A DNA stretch of 64,000 bases, taken from JACKBK01 sp963707275 (GTDB taxonomy: Bacteria; Chloroflexota; Anaerolineae; JAAEKA01). Each line of letters starts with the position of its first letter. The stretch's first letter is position 1. The stretch spans positions 310,001-374,000 of the forward strand of contig CAVPPH010000013.1 in assembly GCA_963707275.1 (NCBI GenBank), given 5' to 3'. Below the pieces are notes generated by a model. It was not told where the DNA came from, did not search any database, and saw nothing but the letters and a program-made list of their open reading frames with translations. The position numbers and the translations under genes were made by a program. Below, piece after piece: positions 29,250-38,667 of the stretch.

Positions 29250-30195
29250 ATGCGACGCTTGAGTATGAGTATTGGCTTGCTGGTGGTAATGTTGGTAATG
29301 GCAGCTTTGCCGGCTGCTGCAGCGCCCGGAGACACCTTCCCTGACGTCATCCCTCTGCCCAATGGCTGGCAGCCTGAAGGAATCGCTGTGGGACAGGGTA
29401 CGACCTTCTACGCTGGATCACTGGCCGACGGAGCGATCTTCCGTGGCGACCTGCGCACGGGTGAAGGTGACGTGCTGGTGCCTGGACAGGGAGGTGGCTT
29501 GTCAGTTGGCATGTATGTAGACCCGCGCAGCAATGCGCTCTTTGCAGCTACGGGACTCAACGGTGGGGCAAATGTCTATGATGGCGCGACCGGCGATCTG
29601 CTGGCGTCTTATCAATTTGTAACGCCGTTTGTCGGGTTTGTCAATGACGTCGTTGTCACTCGAAACGCGGCGTACTTCACGAACTCTTTTGCACCCTATC
29701 TGTATCGTGTTCCTCTGGGACAGGCAGGTAGAATTGATCCGGCGGCAACGCCTGAGGCGATTGAGCTGACTGGCGACTGGGATCAGCAGCCTGGTGCGTT
29801 CGTGTTCAACGCAAACGGTATTGAGGCAACGTCAAATGGTAAGTGGTTGATCGTGGTCAACTCGACGCTGGGCAAGATTTACCGAGTCGATCCGGCAACC
29901 GGGGTCGCTCGTGAGATCGATCTGAGCGGTGCATCGCTGAGCAACGGCGACGGCTTGCGCTTGCAGGGCAATACGCTGTACGTGGTGCGCAATCAGCTCA
30001 ACGAGATTGCCGTGGTGGAGTTGGCCCGTGACTTGCTTTCAGGTGAAGTAACCAGAACCATCACCAACCCGGCGTTCGACGTGCCGACGACGCATTGCCT
30101 TGTTCGGCAGTTCGTTGTATGCGGTCAACGCCCGTTTTGGCACACCGCCCACCCCGACCACCGAGTACGACGCAGTGCGGGTATCGCGCAACTGA
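29250..30195 (+). CDS. Secreted SMP-30/gluconolactonase-like beta-propeller protein (one frameshift near 30092)
   Basis: An exported protein of about 315 residues. The signal peptide is MRRLSMSIGLLVVMLVMAAL, with cleavage near AAAAP. The rest is a set of blades such as GWQPEGIAVGQGTTFYAGSL, GGLSVGMYVDPRSNALFAAT, FVGFVNDVVVTRNAAYFTNS and SNGDGLRLQGNTLYVVRNQL, typical of SMP-30/NHL-like propellers. Near 30092 the frame changes; the correct end reads IALFGSSLYAVNARFGTPPT and stops at 30193-30195, before the terminator. AGGAG precedes the start. The substrate is unknown, and lactonase activity should not be assumed. Confidence 0.82.
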
Positions 30196-30215
30196 GCGAG
30201 TACGCCGTGTCAGAT

Positions 30216-30260
30216 AAAGAGGGCTGTAGGATTCAAGGATCCTTCAGCCCTTTCTTGTTT
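30216..30260 (+). terminator. Rho-independent terminator of the propeller gene
   Basis: The arms AGGGCTGTAGGAT and ATCCTTCAGCCCT (one mismatch) are followed by TTTCTTGTTT. It lies 21 bases after the true stop at 30195, supporting that stop. Confidence 0.8.
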
Positions 30261-30360
30261 CGAACAGGTTGACCATCTGGCATCTGGATCGCGCAGTCGC
30301 GTTTTGGCAGGACACGTCAGCAGCGTGACGACATCGTGAGCCGGATGTCGTGGATGACAC

Positions 30361-30394
30361 AGAGTTGCCAACTTTTCCGAAAGCTGGCAACTCT
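30361..30394. repeat. Hairpin, copy 3 of the family
   Basis: The arms AGAGTTGCCAACTTT and AAAGCTGGCAACTCT have one mismatch. It lies in the convergent gap between the propeller gene and the second exporter. Confidence 0.75.
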
Positions 30395-30425
30395 GGAACC
30401 GCAAACCTCTTCGCGAAGTAACGCG

Positions 30426-30460
30426 AAAGATGCCAACTCTTCCGAAGAGTTGGCATCTTT
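30426..30460. repeat. Perfect 16-bp hairpin, copy 4 of the family
   Basis: This copy is identical over 35 bases to copy 1 (27605-27639). It lies 22 bases beyond the 3' end of the adaptor gene on the minus strand and can act as its terminator. Confidence 0.8.
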
Positions 30461-30481
30461 CTGTTAGCGTACCATCCGTTG

Positions 30482-31800
30482 TTATCTGGTCTCGATGCCG
30501 GCCACCGCGGTCATTCCCCAGCGCAGTCCATCCAGCCCGTCGTTGCCGGCCAGCTCGATCAGCACGTCGTAGACCACGTCGCCCAGGTGGTCACCAGCTT
30601 GCAGGCCGATCTCGCGCACGGTGCCGCTGAACTCGCGGCCGGGCAGGGCATCCACCGTTACCACGGCCGGCTGGTCTACGGCGACGCGCGCGACGTCCAG
30701 CTCTGTGAGGTCGTCGGTGCGCACGAAGAAGCGGCTCAGATCGGCCAGTGTGATTACAGGCACGCCGGGGGCTATCTGGTCGCCGACTTTCAGACGAACA
30801 TCGGTGGCGGTGCCGCCGATTGGCGCGCGCAGCTCCCGATCCGCCACTGTGCGCGTTGCTTGATCCAGCGCTGCCTGGGCCGAGGCCACATCGGCTTCCG
30901 CCGCGGCGATGGTTTCAGGACGGGCGCCCGCTTCCAGCAGGCTGAGCTGGGCCGCGGCGCGGTTGATCTCGGCCTGTGCAGCCGCGATGTCCGCAGAGCG
31001 GGCCGGCGCGTTCAGCAAATCGAGCTGAGCCTGGGCCTGTTCTACCTGGCGGCGGGCGATGGCGAGGTCGGCGGCTGTTGCGCCGCGTGACGCCTCGTTC
31101 AGGCGCGCCTGGGCGGCCTGGCGGGCGTTGGTCGCCTGCTGAAGCGCCAGGGATTGCGGCAGCGCGCCGACATTCGGCTCGTTGGCGACGCGATCATAGG
31201 CGGCCTGGGCCTGCGCGACGGCGGCGTCTGCGTTAGCCAGGTCGGCGCGCGCGGCGATGAGCAAATCCTCACTGGCGCCTTCCTGTACCTTTTGCAAGCT
31301 GGCCTGTGCGATGCCCAGTGCTGCTTGCGCCGGTGCAATCTCCACCGGGCGAGCAGGCTGTTGGATGCGGTCGAGCTGTGCCTGCGCAGCTTCGATTGCT
31401 GTCTGGGCGACTTCGATTTCCTGCGGGCGCGGGCCTGCTTTCAGCTCTTCCAGGCGGGCCTCGGCGCGGCGCAGACCGGCCTCGGCTTGTGCCAGCGCGG
31501 CTTGCTGATAGACGCTGTCCAGCCGCGCCAGGATCTGGCCCTCTTCGACCAGGTCGCCTTCTACCACGAGTACCTCTTCAACCGTGCCGGCGACGGGGTA
31601 GGCGATCTCGTTCCAGGACGCCGGCTCAATTGCGCCCTCGGCGATGATGTCGCCGCTGCCGCGCACAGTGGCCGCCGTCGGAACGGCGGCAGGCGCGCGG
31701 TGGCAGCCGGCTCCTGGCCCGGCAGCGCCGCGTTGCAACCAGTCATAGCCAGCAGGCTGATCACTGCGACACCTGCGAAAATCTTATGCTTTGAGTTCAC
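30482..31800 (-). CDS. HlyD/MacA-type adaptor lipoprotein of the second exporter (one frameshift near 31710)
   Basis: About 439 residues. I place the start at a GTG at 31800 with GGAGA upstream, giving a lipoprotein signal (MNSKHKIFAGVAVISLLAMT, then G-C22). A frame change near 31710 leads into GSGDIIAEGAIEPASWNEIA. The order is that of a periplasmic adaptor: half-lipoyl motif AGTVEEVLVVEGDLVEEGQ, a long coiled-coil hairpin with repeats such as KAGPRPQEIEVAQTAIEAAQ, a second half-motif LRAPIGGTATDVRLKVGDQI and a barrel domain. It is paralogous to the adaptor at 1498-2796 and downstream of its permease and ATPase. Confidence 0.85.
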
Positions 31801-31849
31801 TATTTTTCTCCGATGATTTCTTTTTCTTGTTGTCTGGTAATGTTTTCTT

Positions 31850-31884
31850 ACAGTTGCCAACTTCTCGGAAAAGTTGGCAACTGT
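31850..31884. repeat. Perfect 14-bp hairpin, copy 5 of the family
   Basis: The arms ACAGTTGCCAACTT and AAGTTGGCAACTGT flank a 7-base loop. It sits between the permease stop (31888) and the adaptor start (31800) on the minus strand, so inside an operon, where it could attenuate or protect the transcript. Confidence 0.8.
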
Positions 31885-31887
31885 GGC

Positions 31888-34287
31888 TTACTCGTACGCC
31901 AGCACCTCGCGGATGGTCAGGCGGGAGGCGCTGCGGGCGGGCAGGATGCTGGCGACCACCGAGAGCACAATCACCACGCCCAGCCAGATCAACATGCCGG
32001 TAGCGGTGATTGCCAGCGGCATGTCGGTCTTGATCATCGCCTGGCCGATGATGCGCAACAGCACGAAGCTGATTGGGAAGGAGAGCAGCACGGCTGCTGA
32101 CCAACTGATCAGGCCGATCATCATGCCTTCGACCACCACCGACTTGATGATCTCGAAGTCCACTGCGCCGATGGCGCGCAAGACGCCGATCTCGCGCGTG
32201 CGTTCCAGCACGTTCATGCCCATGGTGCCGGTCAGCCCGATGCTGCCAACCAGAGCGGTCAGCAGCGCCATGGTCAGCAGGAAGGTGACCAGGATGTTGA
32301 TGGCCTGCCCCTGTTGCTGGCGCGAGACCAGGCCGGCCTCAACGTTGCTGACCTTGTAGCCGCGCTGGCGCAGATATTGGTCCAGCGCCTTGCTGACCTG
32401 ATCCTGGCGGGCCATGGTCTCGGCGTCGGCAACGACCTTGAACGTCGAGGCCTGGCCCACCGTGCCGGTAAGGCGCGAGATGGTCTCGTTGTTGGCATAG
32501 CCCAACGAATCCCCCAGCATGTCGGTGAATCGGAAGATGCCTACCACGGGCCACTCCTCCGCCCGATCGCCGTTGATCTCGACCCGCAGCGTGTCGCCCG
32601 GCTTGAGATCGGGGAAATCGCCCCAGATCGAATCGGACACCACCAGCACCTTGTCGTCCTCGGGAACCAGCCAGCGGCCGGCCAGCATGTCAGCTTCCAG
32701 CAGGGTAGAGCCGGCCGGCGGCGCCTGGAGGATCAGACTGGCAACTTCCTCGTCCGCTTCGTCGACGATCTTTGCGGTAGTCAGCCCCCAGCCCTCCACC
32801 GATTTCACACCCGGCACCTGGTAGGCGTCCTGCTCGACCTGGCTGACGCGGTAGGGGTGTTTGAGCGTAACCGTCACGTCAGCCATGAAGTGCTGGCCCA
32901 ACATATCCATGAAACTGCCCAGCGAGCCGCGGACATTGAACACGGCGATGAAAATAGCTCCTGCGATGATCAGGGTGAACAGGGTTAGCGCCAGGCGGCC
33001 CTTGCGGCGGAACGTATTGCGGATGGAAAGGATCAACGGTCGGGAGAGAAAAGTAAACCAGACGCCAAGCTGATCCAGGAAGCCGGTCTTGCTCGATCGC
33101 TCTTCAGGGCTGTTGTCGCTGATGGCGCGCCGCACGGTGGTCTTGGCGCCCTGGTTGACCGGGAAGTAGCCGGCTATCAGCGGAACCGCCAGGCCGACGA
33201 TTACCTGGACGATGATCACAGAAGGAACCACGCGATAGCCCTGAAGTTGAAAGCTCATCATGCTGCTGGTGAAACCGGCCAGACCATAGCCGGCCGCCAT
33301 GCCCAGCGGTACAGCGATGACCAACGCGATCAGTCCGTAGAGGATGATCAGCGAGATATACATGACGGATATTTGCCGGCTGCGGGCGCCGACCAGCTTC
33401 ATTACGCCGATCTGCCGGCGATGCTGGCTCAGCAGCGCGTTGAGGGTGTTGAATATCAGCGAGCCGCTCAATAGCATGACCAGAACGCCCAGCGCTGCCA
33501 GCACGCCCATCATCGCCAGCACGGTTGAGGCCATCGGGTGCTCGGTGGTCAGATTGGTCTTGGTGCGCAGGACCGTGTGGCCGGTGCGCTCCAGCCGATC
33601 TTCGACCACGGTTGCCAATGCTTTGATCGACTCCTCATCAGTGCCGTTTTCCGCCCGAACGAAGAGGCGGTTGTATCCTGGCTGCCCGCCCAGCCAGTCG
33701 GCCGTGTCGTAGGTGATGTAACCGCGCGGCGGCGCGGTGAAATCGCCGGCCGCCGACTGGTCGCCCACGACACCCACGACCGGCAGCGTCCTCACGGTGC
33801 CGTCGGACAGGCGCACCTGCGCCTGATCGCCCACCGTCAGCCCGGTTGGGTTCATCATGTCGTTACGAACGATCAGCTCGCGGTTCGCGGGTGCGGTCGC
33901 TCCCAATTCGGGTGTCAACTGATTGATCTGCGAGTCGGCGATATCTTTGACGGCGACGATGTCAAGCGGCAGCCAGTTGATGCCGTCGCTACTGGAGCGC
34001 GCGGATATGAACTCGCGGCCCTGAGCGTCGGCTACGCCCGGCAGGCCTTTGATGGCCGTCACGATTTTGTCGTCGAAGGGTGTGGTGATGATCTCGATGT
34101 TGGAGGGCTGGCTGGCGGCATAGCTGATCTGCATGTCCTGGCTCAGCACGACGTAAGTGGTCATAATCGCGCCGATCGCAAATACACCGACCGCGATGGA
34201 AGCCACCACCAGCACTGTCCGCGTCTTGTCAGCCCACAGATCAGCCAGCACCTTCTGCCAGCTTGGGCGCATGATGTTCAGTTTCAT
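31888..34287 (-). CDS. FtsX/MacB-type ABC exporter permease, second system
   Basis: An intact 799-residue permease. The first helix is in KTRTVLVVASIAVGVFAIGA, followed by an extracytoplasmic domain and FtsX core 1 (LIFNTLNALLSQHRRQIGVM...KLVGARSRQI). A second unit begins at RNTFRRKGRLALTLFTLIIA, with a second periplasmic domain and FtsX core 2 (NVLERTREIGVLRAIGA). It ends SASRLTIREVLAYE, nearly the same as the permease at 2963-5539, so the two are paralogues and this one shows the undamaged length. The ATG at 34287 overlaps the ATPase stop (ATGA). Confidence 0.92.
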   Translation of the reverse strand: MKLNIMRPSWQKVLADLWADKTRTVLVVASIAVGVFAIGAIMTTYVVLSQDMQISYAASQPSNIEIITTPFDDKIVTAIKGLPGVADAQGREFISARSSSDGINWLPLDIVAVKDIADSQINQLTPELGATAPANRELIVRNDMMNPTGLTVGDQAQVRLSDGTVRTLPVVGVVGDQSAAGDFTAPPRGYITYDTADWLGGQPGYNRLFVRAENGTDEESIKALATVVEDRLERTGHTVLRTKTNLTTEHPMASTVLAMMGVLAALGVLVMLLSGSLIFNTLNALLSQHRRQIGVMKLVGARSRQISVMYISLIILYGLIALVIAVPLGMAAGYGLAGFTSSMMSFQLQGYRVVPSVIIVQVIVGLAVPLIAGYFPVNQGAKTTVRRAISDNSPEERSSKTGFLDQLGVWFTFLSRPLILSIRNTFRRKGRLALTLFTLIIAGAIFIAVFNVRGSLGSFMDMLGQHFMADVTVTLKHPYRVSQVEQDAYQVPGVKSVEGWGLTTAKIVDEADEEVASLILQAPPAGSTLLEADMLAGRWLVPEDDKVLVVSDSIWGDFPDLKPGDTLRVEINGDRAEEWPVVGIFRFTDMLGDSLGYANNETISRLTGTVGQASTFKVVADAETMARQDQVSKALDQYLRQRGYKVSNVEAGLVSRQQQGQAINILVTFLLTMALLTALVGSIGLTGTMGMNVLERTREIGVLRAIGAVDFEIIKSVVVEGMMIGLISWSAAVLLSFPISFVLLRIIGQAMIKTDMPLAITATGMLIWLGVVIVLSVVASILPARSASRLTIREVLAYE

Positions 34288-36257
34288 CGCACGACCTCCA
34301 CGTGGCCGCGCGCCAGATTTTCCTGACGACGTGCGGCTGCCACATCTTGCAGCAGCGACGCGGTCGCCGGCGACTCATGCAGAAGGGCCTGGAACTGCTC
34401 GCGTGTCAGAAGGCCGAGTTCGACCGGCGTCTGGCCGGCGCGCACAGTGGCAATGGCTGTGGAATCGCCCAGCAGTTCGACCTCGCCGAAGAATTGGTTG
34501 CCCGACAGATGCGCTATCGGCAGCGTGGGATGGCCATCCATCACCTCGGCCTGGCCGCTGCTGATCATGTAGAACTGGTTGACCGGCTCACCGCGCCGGA
34601 TGATGGCCTCGCCCGGATTATAGCGTTGCCGTTTGATCTGGTGAGTTGCCTGAAGCATCTGCCCGTGGTCCAGCGAGGGCAGCGTTCCGGCTACGATGGG
34701 GTCGATGATCTCGCCGTCGGCGATGATCACGGTGCGGTCGGTGCGGCTGGTCAGCGACGGGTCGTGGGTGACGATCAGGATCGTCTTGCCCTGAGCGGCC
34801 AGCTCGCGGAAGACGCGGATGACCACATCGGCCGAGCGCGAGTCGAGATTGCCGGTCGGCTCGTCGGCAACGATGATGGGCGGGTCGGTGGCCAGGGAAC
34901 GGGCGATGGCCGCGGCCTGCTGTTGGCCGTTGGAGACGTTGGCCGGCAGATCGTAGGCGTGCGCCTCCAAGCCCACCATTTTCAGCAGCGCCATGGCGCG
35001 CGCCGGTCGATCGGCGTAGGCGTAGACGTTGCAATAGTCCATCGGCAGGATGGTGTTCTCCAGCAGCGACAAGGTCGGCAGCAACTGGAAGAACTGAAAG
35101 ACGATGCCGACGTTGTGGCCGCGCCAGAGCGCGCGCTTGCTCTCCGACATGCGGTAGATGTCCTGCCCGCCGATGCGCACCTGGCCGGAGGTTGGATGGT
35201 CGATGCCGGTCAGCATGTTGAGCAGGGTTGACTTGCCGCTGCCCGACTTGCCCACCAGCGCGACGAACTGGCCGTAGCCGATCTCCAGATCCACGCCGCG
35301 CAGGGCTGTGAAGCTGCCGGCCGCGTTGACGTAGGTTTTGACTACGTTCTTCAGCTCGATCGCCGGCTGCGAGGTGTCGTGTCGGACGTCGGTGGTGACG
35401 TTGGATAGCAACGCTTCGCCATGGCCGCCGTCGGGCATGACCACCTCAATGCGCTCTTCTTGCTCGTCTGGCTGCGCCGTCTCGACAAACTCATCGACCA
35501 GTTCGCCGTCGGAGATAATCAGCCGGCGCGAAAAGCGTGTGGCCAGCTCCATGTCGTGCGTTACCATGACCACCGTGGTGCCGTTGTCGACCAGCCGGGA
35601 AAAAATCGCGAAGATGGCATCGGCGGTTGCAGTGTCCAGGCTGCCGGTCGGTTCGTCGGCCACGATGATCGCAGGGTCGTTGACCAGCGCGCGCGCGATG
35701 GCGACCCGCTGCTTCTGACCGCCCGAAATGTGCGCCGGCAGCTTGTAGGCGTGGTCGATCAGGCCCACGATGTCCAGCAGCTCCAGCGCCCGCTCCTGGC
35801 TGATGCCCGGCTGGAAATGTCCGGCAAACTCCTGCGGCATCATGATGTTATTGACAAGGTTGAGCTGCGGCATCAGCTCGAAGGACTGGTAAACGATTCC
35901 CATGTTGACGCCGCGCCAGGCCGCCAACTGGTCCTGGCTCATGTCGCCGATGGACAGCGTGTTCCCCGCGCCGTTGGTCCGTTCGTTGTTCTGCGGAAAG
36001 AACAGGATCTTGCCCGACGTGACCCGGCTGACGCCGGAGATCAGGTTGAGCAGGGTGGTCTTGCCCGCGCCCGACTTGCCGATGATGCCCAGGAACTCGC
36101 CGCGGCGGACATCCATGCTGACGTTGCGCACTGCCTCAAACCCGCCCGCGCCGGTCTTGTACACCTTGCTGACCGCCTGGAGCTGGATGATCGGCGACGC
36201 TGCCGGCGGGGCAGGGAAGTCATTTTGCTTGTTGCCGTTAATAATGCGTGCTATCAA
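34284..36257 (-). CDS. ABC exporter ATPase: two nucleotide-binding domains fused to a cNMP-binding-like domain
   Basis: A 657-residue protein. NBD1 (about 24-255) has Walker A GKSGAGKT (60-67), signature ISGGQKQR (177-184) and Walker B IIVADEP. An acidic linker of about 45 residues follows. NBD2 (about 298-520) has Walker A GKSGSGKS (336-343) and Walker B IIVADEPTGNLDS, but its signature is degenerate (VSNGQQQA, 441-448). From about 535 to 640 comes a Crp-like beta-roll (RYNPGEAIIRRGEPVNQFYM, GEVELLGDSTAIATVRAG). In its phosphate cassette the Arg that binds cyclic nucleotide is replaced by Thr. The start is probably the TTG at 36257, with AGGTGA upstream. It is coupled to the FtsX permease. 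Confidence 0.88.
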   Translation of the reverse strand: MIARIINGNKQNDFPAPPAASPIIQLQAVSKVYKTGAGGFEAVRNVSMDVRRGEFLGIIGKSGAGKTTLLNLISGVSRVTSGKILFFPQNNERTNGAGNTLSIGDMSQDQLAAWRGVNMGIVYQSFELMPQLNLVNNIMMPQEFAGHFQPGISQERALELLDIVGLIDHAYKLPAHISGGQKQRVAIARALVNDPAIIVADEPTGSLDTATADAIFAIFSRLVDNGTTVVMVTHDMELATRFSRRLIISDGELVDEFVETAQPDEQEERIEVVMPDGGHGEALLSNVTTDVRHDTSQPAIELKNVVKTYVNAAGSFTALRGVDLEIGYGQFVALVGKSGSGKSTLLNMLTGIDHPTSGQVRIGGQDIYRMSESKRALWRGHNVGIVFQFFQLLPTLSLLENTILPMDYCNVYAYADRPARAMALLKMVGLEAHAYDLPANVSNGQQQAAAIARSLATDPPIIVADEPTGNLDSRSADVVIRVFRELAAQGKTILIVTHDPSLTSRTDRTVIIADGEIIDPIVAGTLPSLDHGQMLQATHQIKRQRYNPGEAIIRRGEPVNQFYMISSGQAEVMDGHPTLPIAHLSGNQFFGEVELLGDSTAIATVRAGQTPVELGLLTREQFQALLHESPATASLLQDVAAARRQENLARGHVEVVR

Positions 36258-36453
36258 TTGCCTGTCACCTTGTCCGGGACCATCCCGGTGTGTCTGTTCA
36301 AGGACAGATCATGCCACATATGCAAACGACCGTCCGCAATTGTGCCACCAATTCACAAATGCCCCGATTGAGGGATGTGCGAGTTGATGACACGCATCGC
36401 GGACGGCCGCATTTTCACGATGTTGGGTAGCCAGCTATCTGGCGGCGCAGTGA

Positions 36454-38162
36454 TTAGCTGCGCGTCAGCGTCACGGCCTGCTGGCGGATGCGGTAGCTGC
36501 CGGCCTTGTCGAGCACCTGGCCGACGAATTGCTGCGGCACATCGACCAGCGTGTGGTCTTCCTCGATGCGGATCGCGCCGATGCTGCGGCCAGGGATGTC
36601 GGCGTGGTAGGCAATGGTGCCGACGACATCGTTGGGGCGGATGCCCTGGGCGCGGCCGGCGCTGAGCGTCAGACGTACCATGCCCTCCTCGTGAGAGCCT
36701 TTGGAGCCGCGCGAGTCGCCATTCTGCTGACGAGCATAGGTTCGCTCGCCCCGCTGGCCATTGCTGCGCTCAGAGCGTGGACTGCTGCCATAGTCGCGTC
36801 GCGGGCGGTCGTCATGCCGGGTCGCCTTGGGACGCGCCGCGTTGACCTCGCGGATCTCCTCGATGGGGCGCTGCTTTTCCTCGGAGCGTCCCATCTTCAG
36901 CGCGACGGCGGCGATGTCCAGCGGATCGTGGCCGGCTTCCACCAGCTCTGTCACGATTTCCTTCTCGCGGCGGCAGCGGCCGCGGCGCAGCCAGACCAGC
37001 AGCTTCTCCTGCAGCAGGGCCTCGCGGCGCGCTTCGATTTGCTCGACGGTCGGCAGGTCGGCCCGGGTGATCGACTGGCGGTTGAAGCGCTCGATCCTGC
37101 AGCAGGCGCCAGTTCTCATCCGGCGTCACCAGTGAGATCGCAACGCCGGTCTTGCCGGCGCGGCCAGTGCGGCCGATGCGGTGGACGTAGGCTTCGGTCT
37201 GCAAAGGCAGGTCGTAGTTGAAGACGTGTGAGATGTCGTCGATGTCCAGACCGCGGGCCGCCACGTCGGTCGCCACCAGCACGGTGGTCTGGCCGCGGCG
37301 GAAACGTTGCATGACCTGCTCGCGGGCGTCCTGGCTCAGGTCGCCGTTGAGCGACTCGGCCGGGAAGCCGCGCACGGTCAGCTCGCTGGCCAATTCGCCG
37401 GTGCTGGCGCGGGTGCGGGTGAAGATCAGCGCGCTGGTGATGTCTTCGACTTCGAAGATGCGAGTCAGGGCCGCCAGCTTGTCGCTGGGATGCACCAGAT
37501 AGCTGCGCTGCTCGATGGCGGCGACGGTGCGCTCTTTGGGGCCGACCGAAACGACCTGCGGGTTGAACATGTACTTGTCGGCCAACTGGCGGATCTCAGT
37601 CGGCATGGTGGCCGAGAAGAGGGCCGTCTGGCGAGTCGTCGGGGTCTCGGCCAGGATCGCCTCGATGTCCTCGATGAAACCCATGCTCAGCATCTCGTCG
37701 GCTTCGTCCAGCACCACCGTGCGCAGTTCGCTCAGGTCCAGCGCGCGCTGGCCGATCAGGTCCAGCAGGCGGCCGGGCGTGCCGACCACGACATCCACGC
37801 CCTTGGAAAGACGGCGTTTCTGGCGGTCGTAGGGCTGGCCGCCGTAGATCGCGAGGACGCGCAGGCCCATGACGTGGCCGAAATCATGGAACGCGCGCGC
37901 GACCTGAATCGCCAGCTCGCGGGTAGGCGTGACGACCAGACTCTGGACGGAGCCCTGAGCCGGGCTTCATAGTTTGTAGAATGGGGAGGGCGAAAGCGGC
38001 GGTCTTGCCGGTGCCGGTCTGCGCCTGGCCGATCACGTCCTGGACGGTCAGCATCAGCGGAATGATCGCGGCCTGAATGGGGGTGGGTTCGGTGTAGCCA
38101 AGTTCGGCTACGGCCTGCACCAATTCTGGACGCAGATCGTCGAAGGTAAACTCAGTTGTCAT
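36454..38162 (-). CDS. deaD: DEAD-box RNA helicase, DeaD/CsdA type (two frameshifts)
   Basis: A helicase of about 570 residues, with breaks near 37968 and near 37098. The start is the ATG at 38162 with AGGAG. The Q-motif (FDDLRPELVQAVAELGYTEP), motif I AQTGTGKTAAF, VVVGTPGRLLDLI, DEAD box VLDEADEMLSMGF, SATMP, VATDVAARGLDI and HRIGRTGRAGKTG are all present. After a long Arg/Glu-rich linker, the last 75 residues (MVRLTLSAGRAQGIRPNDVV...) form the DbpA-type RNA-binding domain seen in DeaD. Such proteins unwind structured RNA during ribosome assembly and cold adaptation. A hairpin lies in its leader. Confidence 0.92.
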
Positions 38163-38177
38163 AAGGCTCCTGTTTTT

Positions 38178-38196
38178 CGACGGGTAGAACCCGTCG
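38178..38196 (-). promoter_or_regulatory. Leader hairpin just upstream of the deaD ribosome-binding site
   Basis: The arms CGACGGGT and ACCCGTCG with a 3-base loop are followed on the minus strand by AAAAACAGGAG, the deaD Shine-Dalgarno region. The stem is perfect and only five bases from the ribosome-binding site. It is compatible with structural control of translation, but no experiment supports this. Confidence 0.55.
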
Positions 38197-38667
38197 CTGT
38201 GCAGAACGGGACAAGCCCGCCACTGCCGGTATTGGATGAGATTGCTGCGCTGTCGCAAGGTCCTCGCGGATCTTGCCCCTATTTGCGTGCCAACAGCTGG
38301 CTCATCCCCGGAGTGGAGCCTCCTGTTGCAACAAAACACCCGACCCACAGCGGCCGGGCGAACCAACGGTACGATCACATATCGGTTCTGGGTCACAAAA
38401 CGATCCCCATCAGGGGACCGCCTCGGACAGTCTATCACACTGTGCGCGAAAGGTGCAAAATCAGCAGCCTGACAAACTGTCTATTGATAAGCAACGTACG
38501 GCCACGGGCTGAGCCATCGGTCAACAACCGCCTTGAATGTGTTCAAACGACTTCGCTTTTAGCGTTGATACGCTTTGCCACTCAATCGCGCTGGACTATG
38601 CGCCAAGGGAGCATAGCGACGGGGCAATGGGTCGCTTCCAGCGCCGCGTGCTAGTATGAGAATTGGC
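38197..38667. other. Gap of about 470 bases upstream of deaD
   Basis: I see no convincing gene. Short ORFs here have no recognisable motifs and no ribosome-binding sites. The region should hold the deaD promoter and a long leader, as is common for cold-shock helicases, and the 3' end of the cytochrome transcript coming from the other side. I could not identify a clear -35/-10 pair. Confidence 0.5.
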
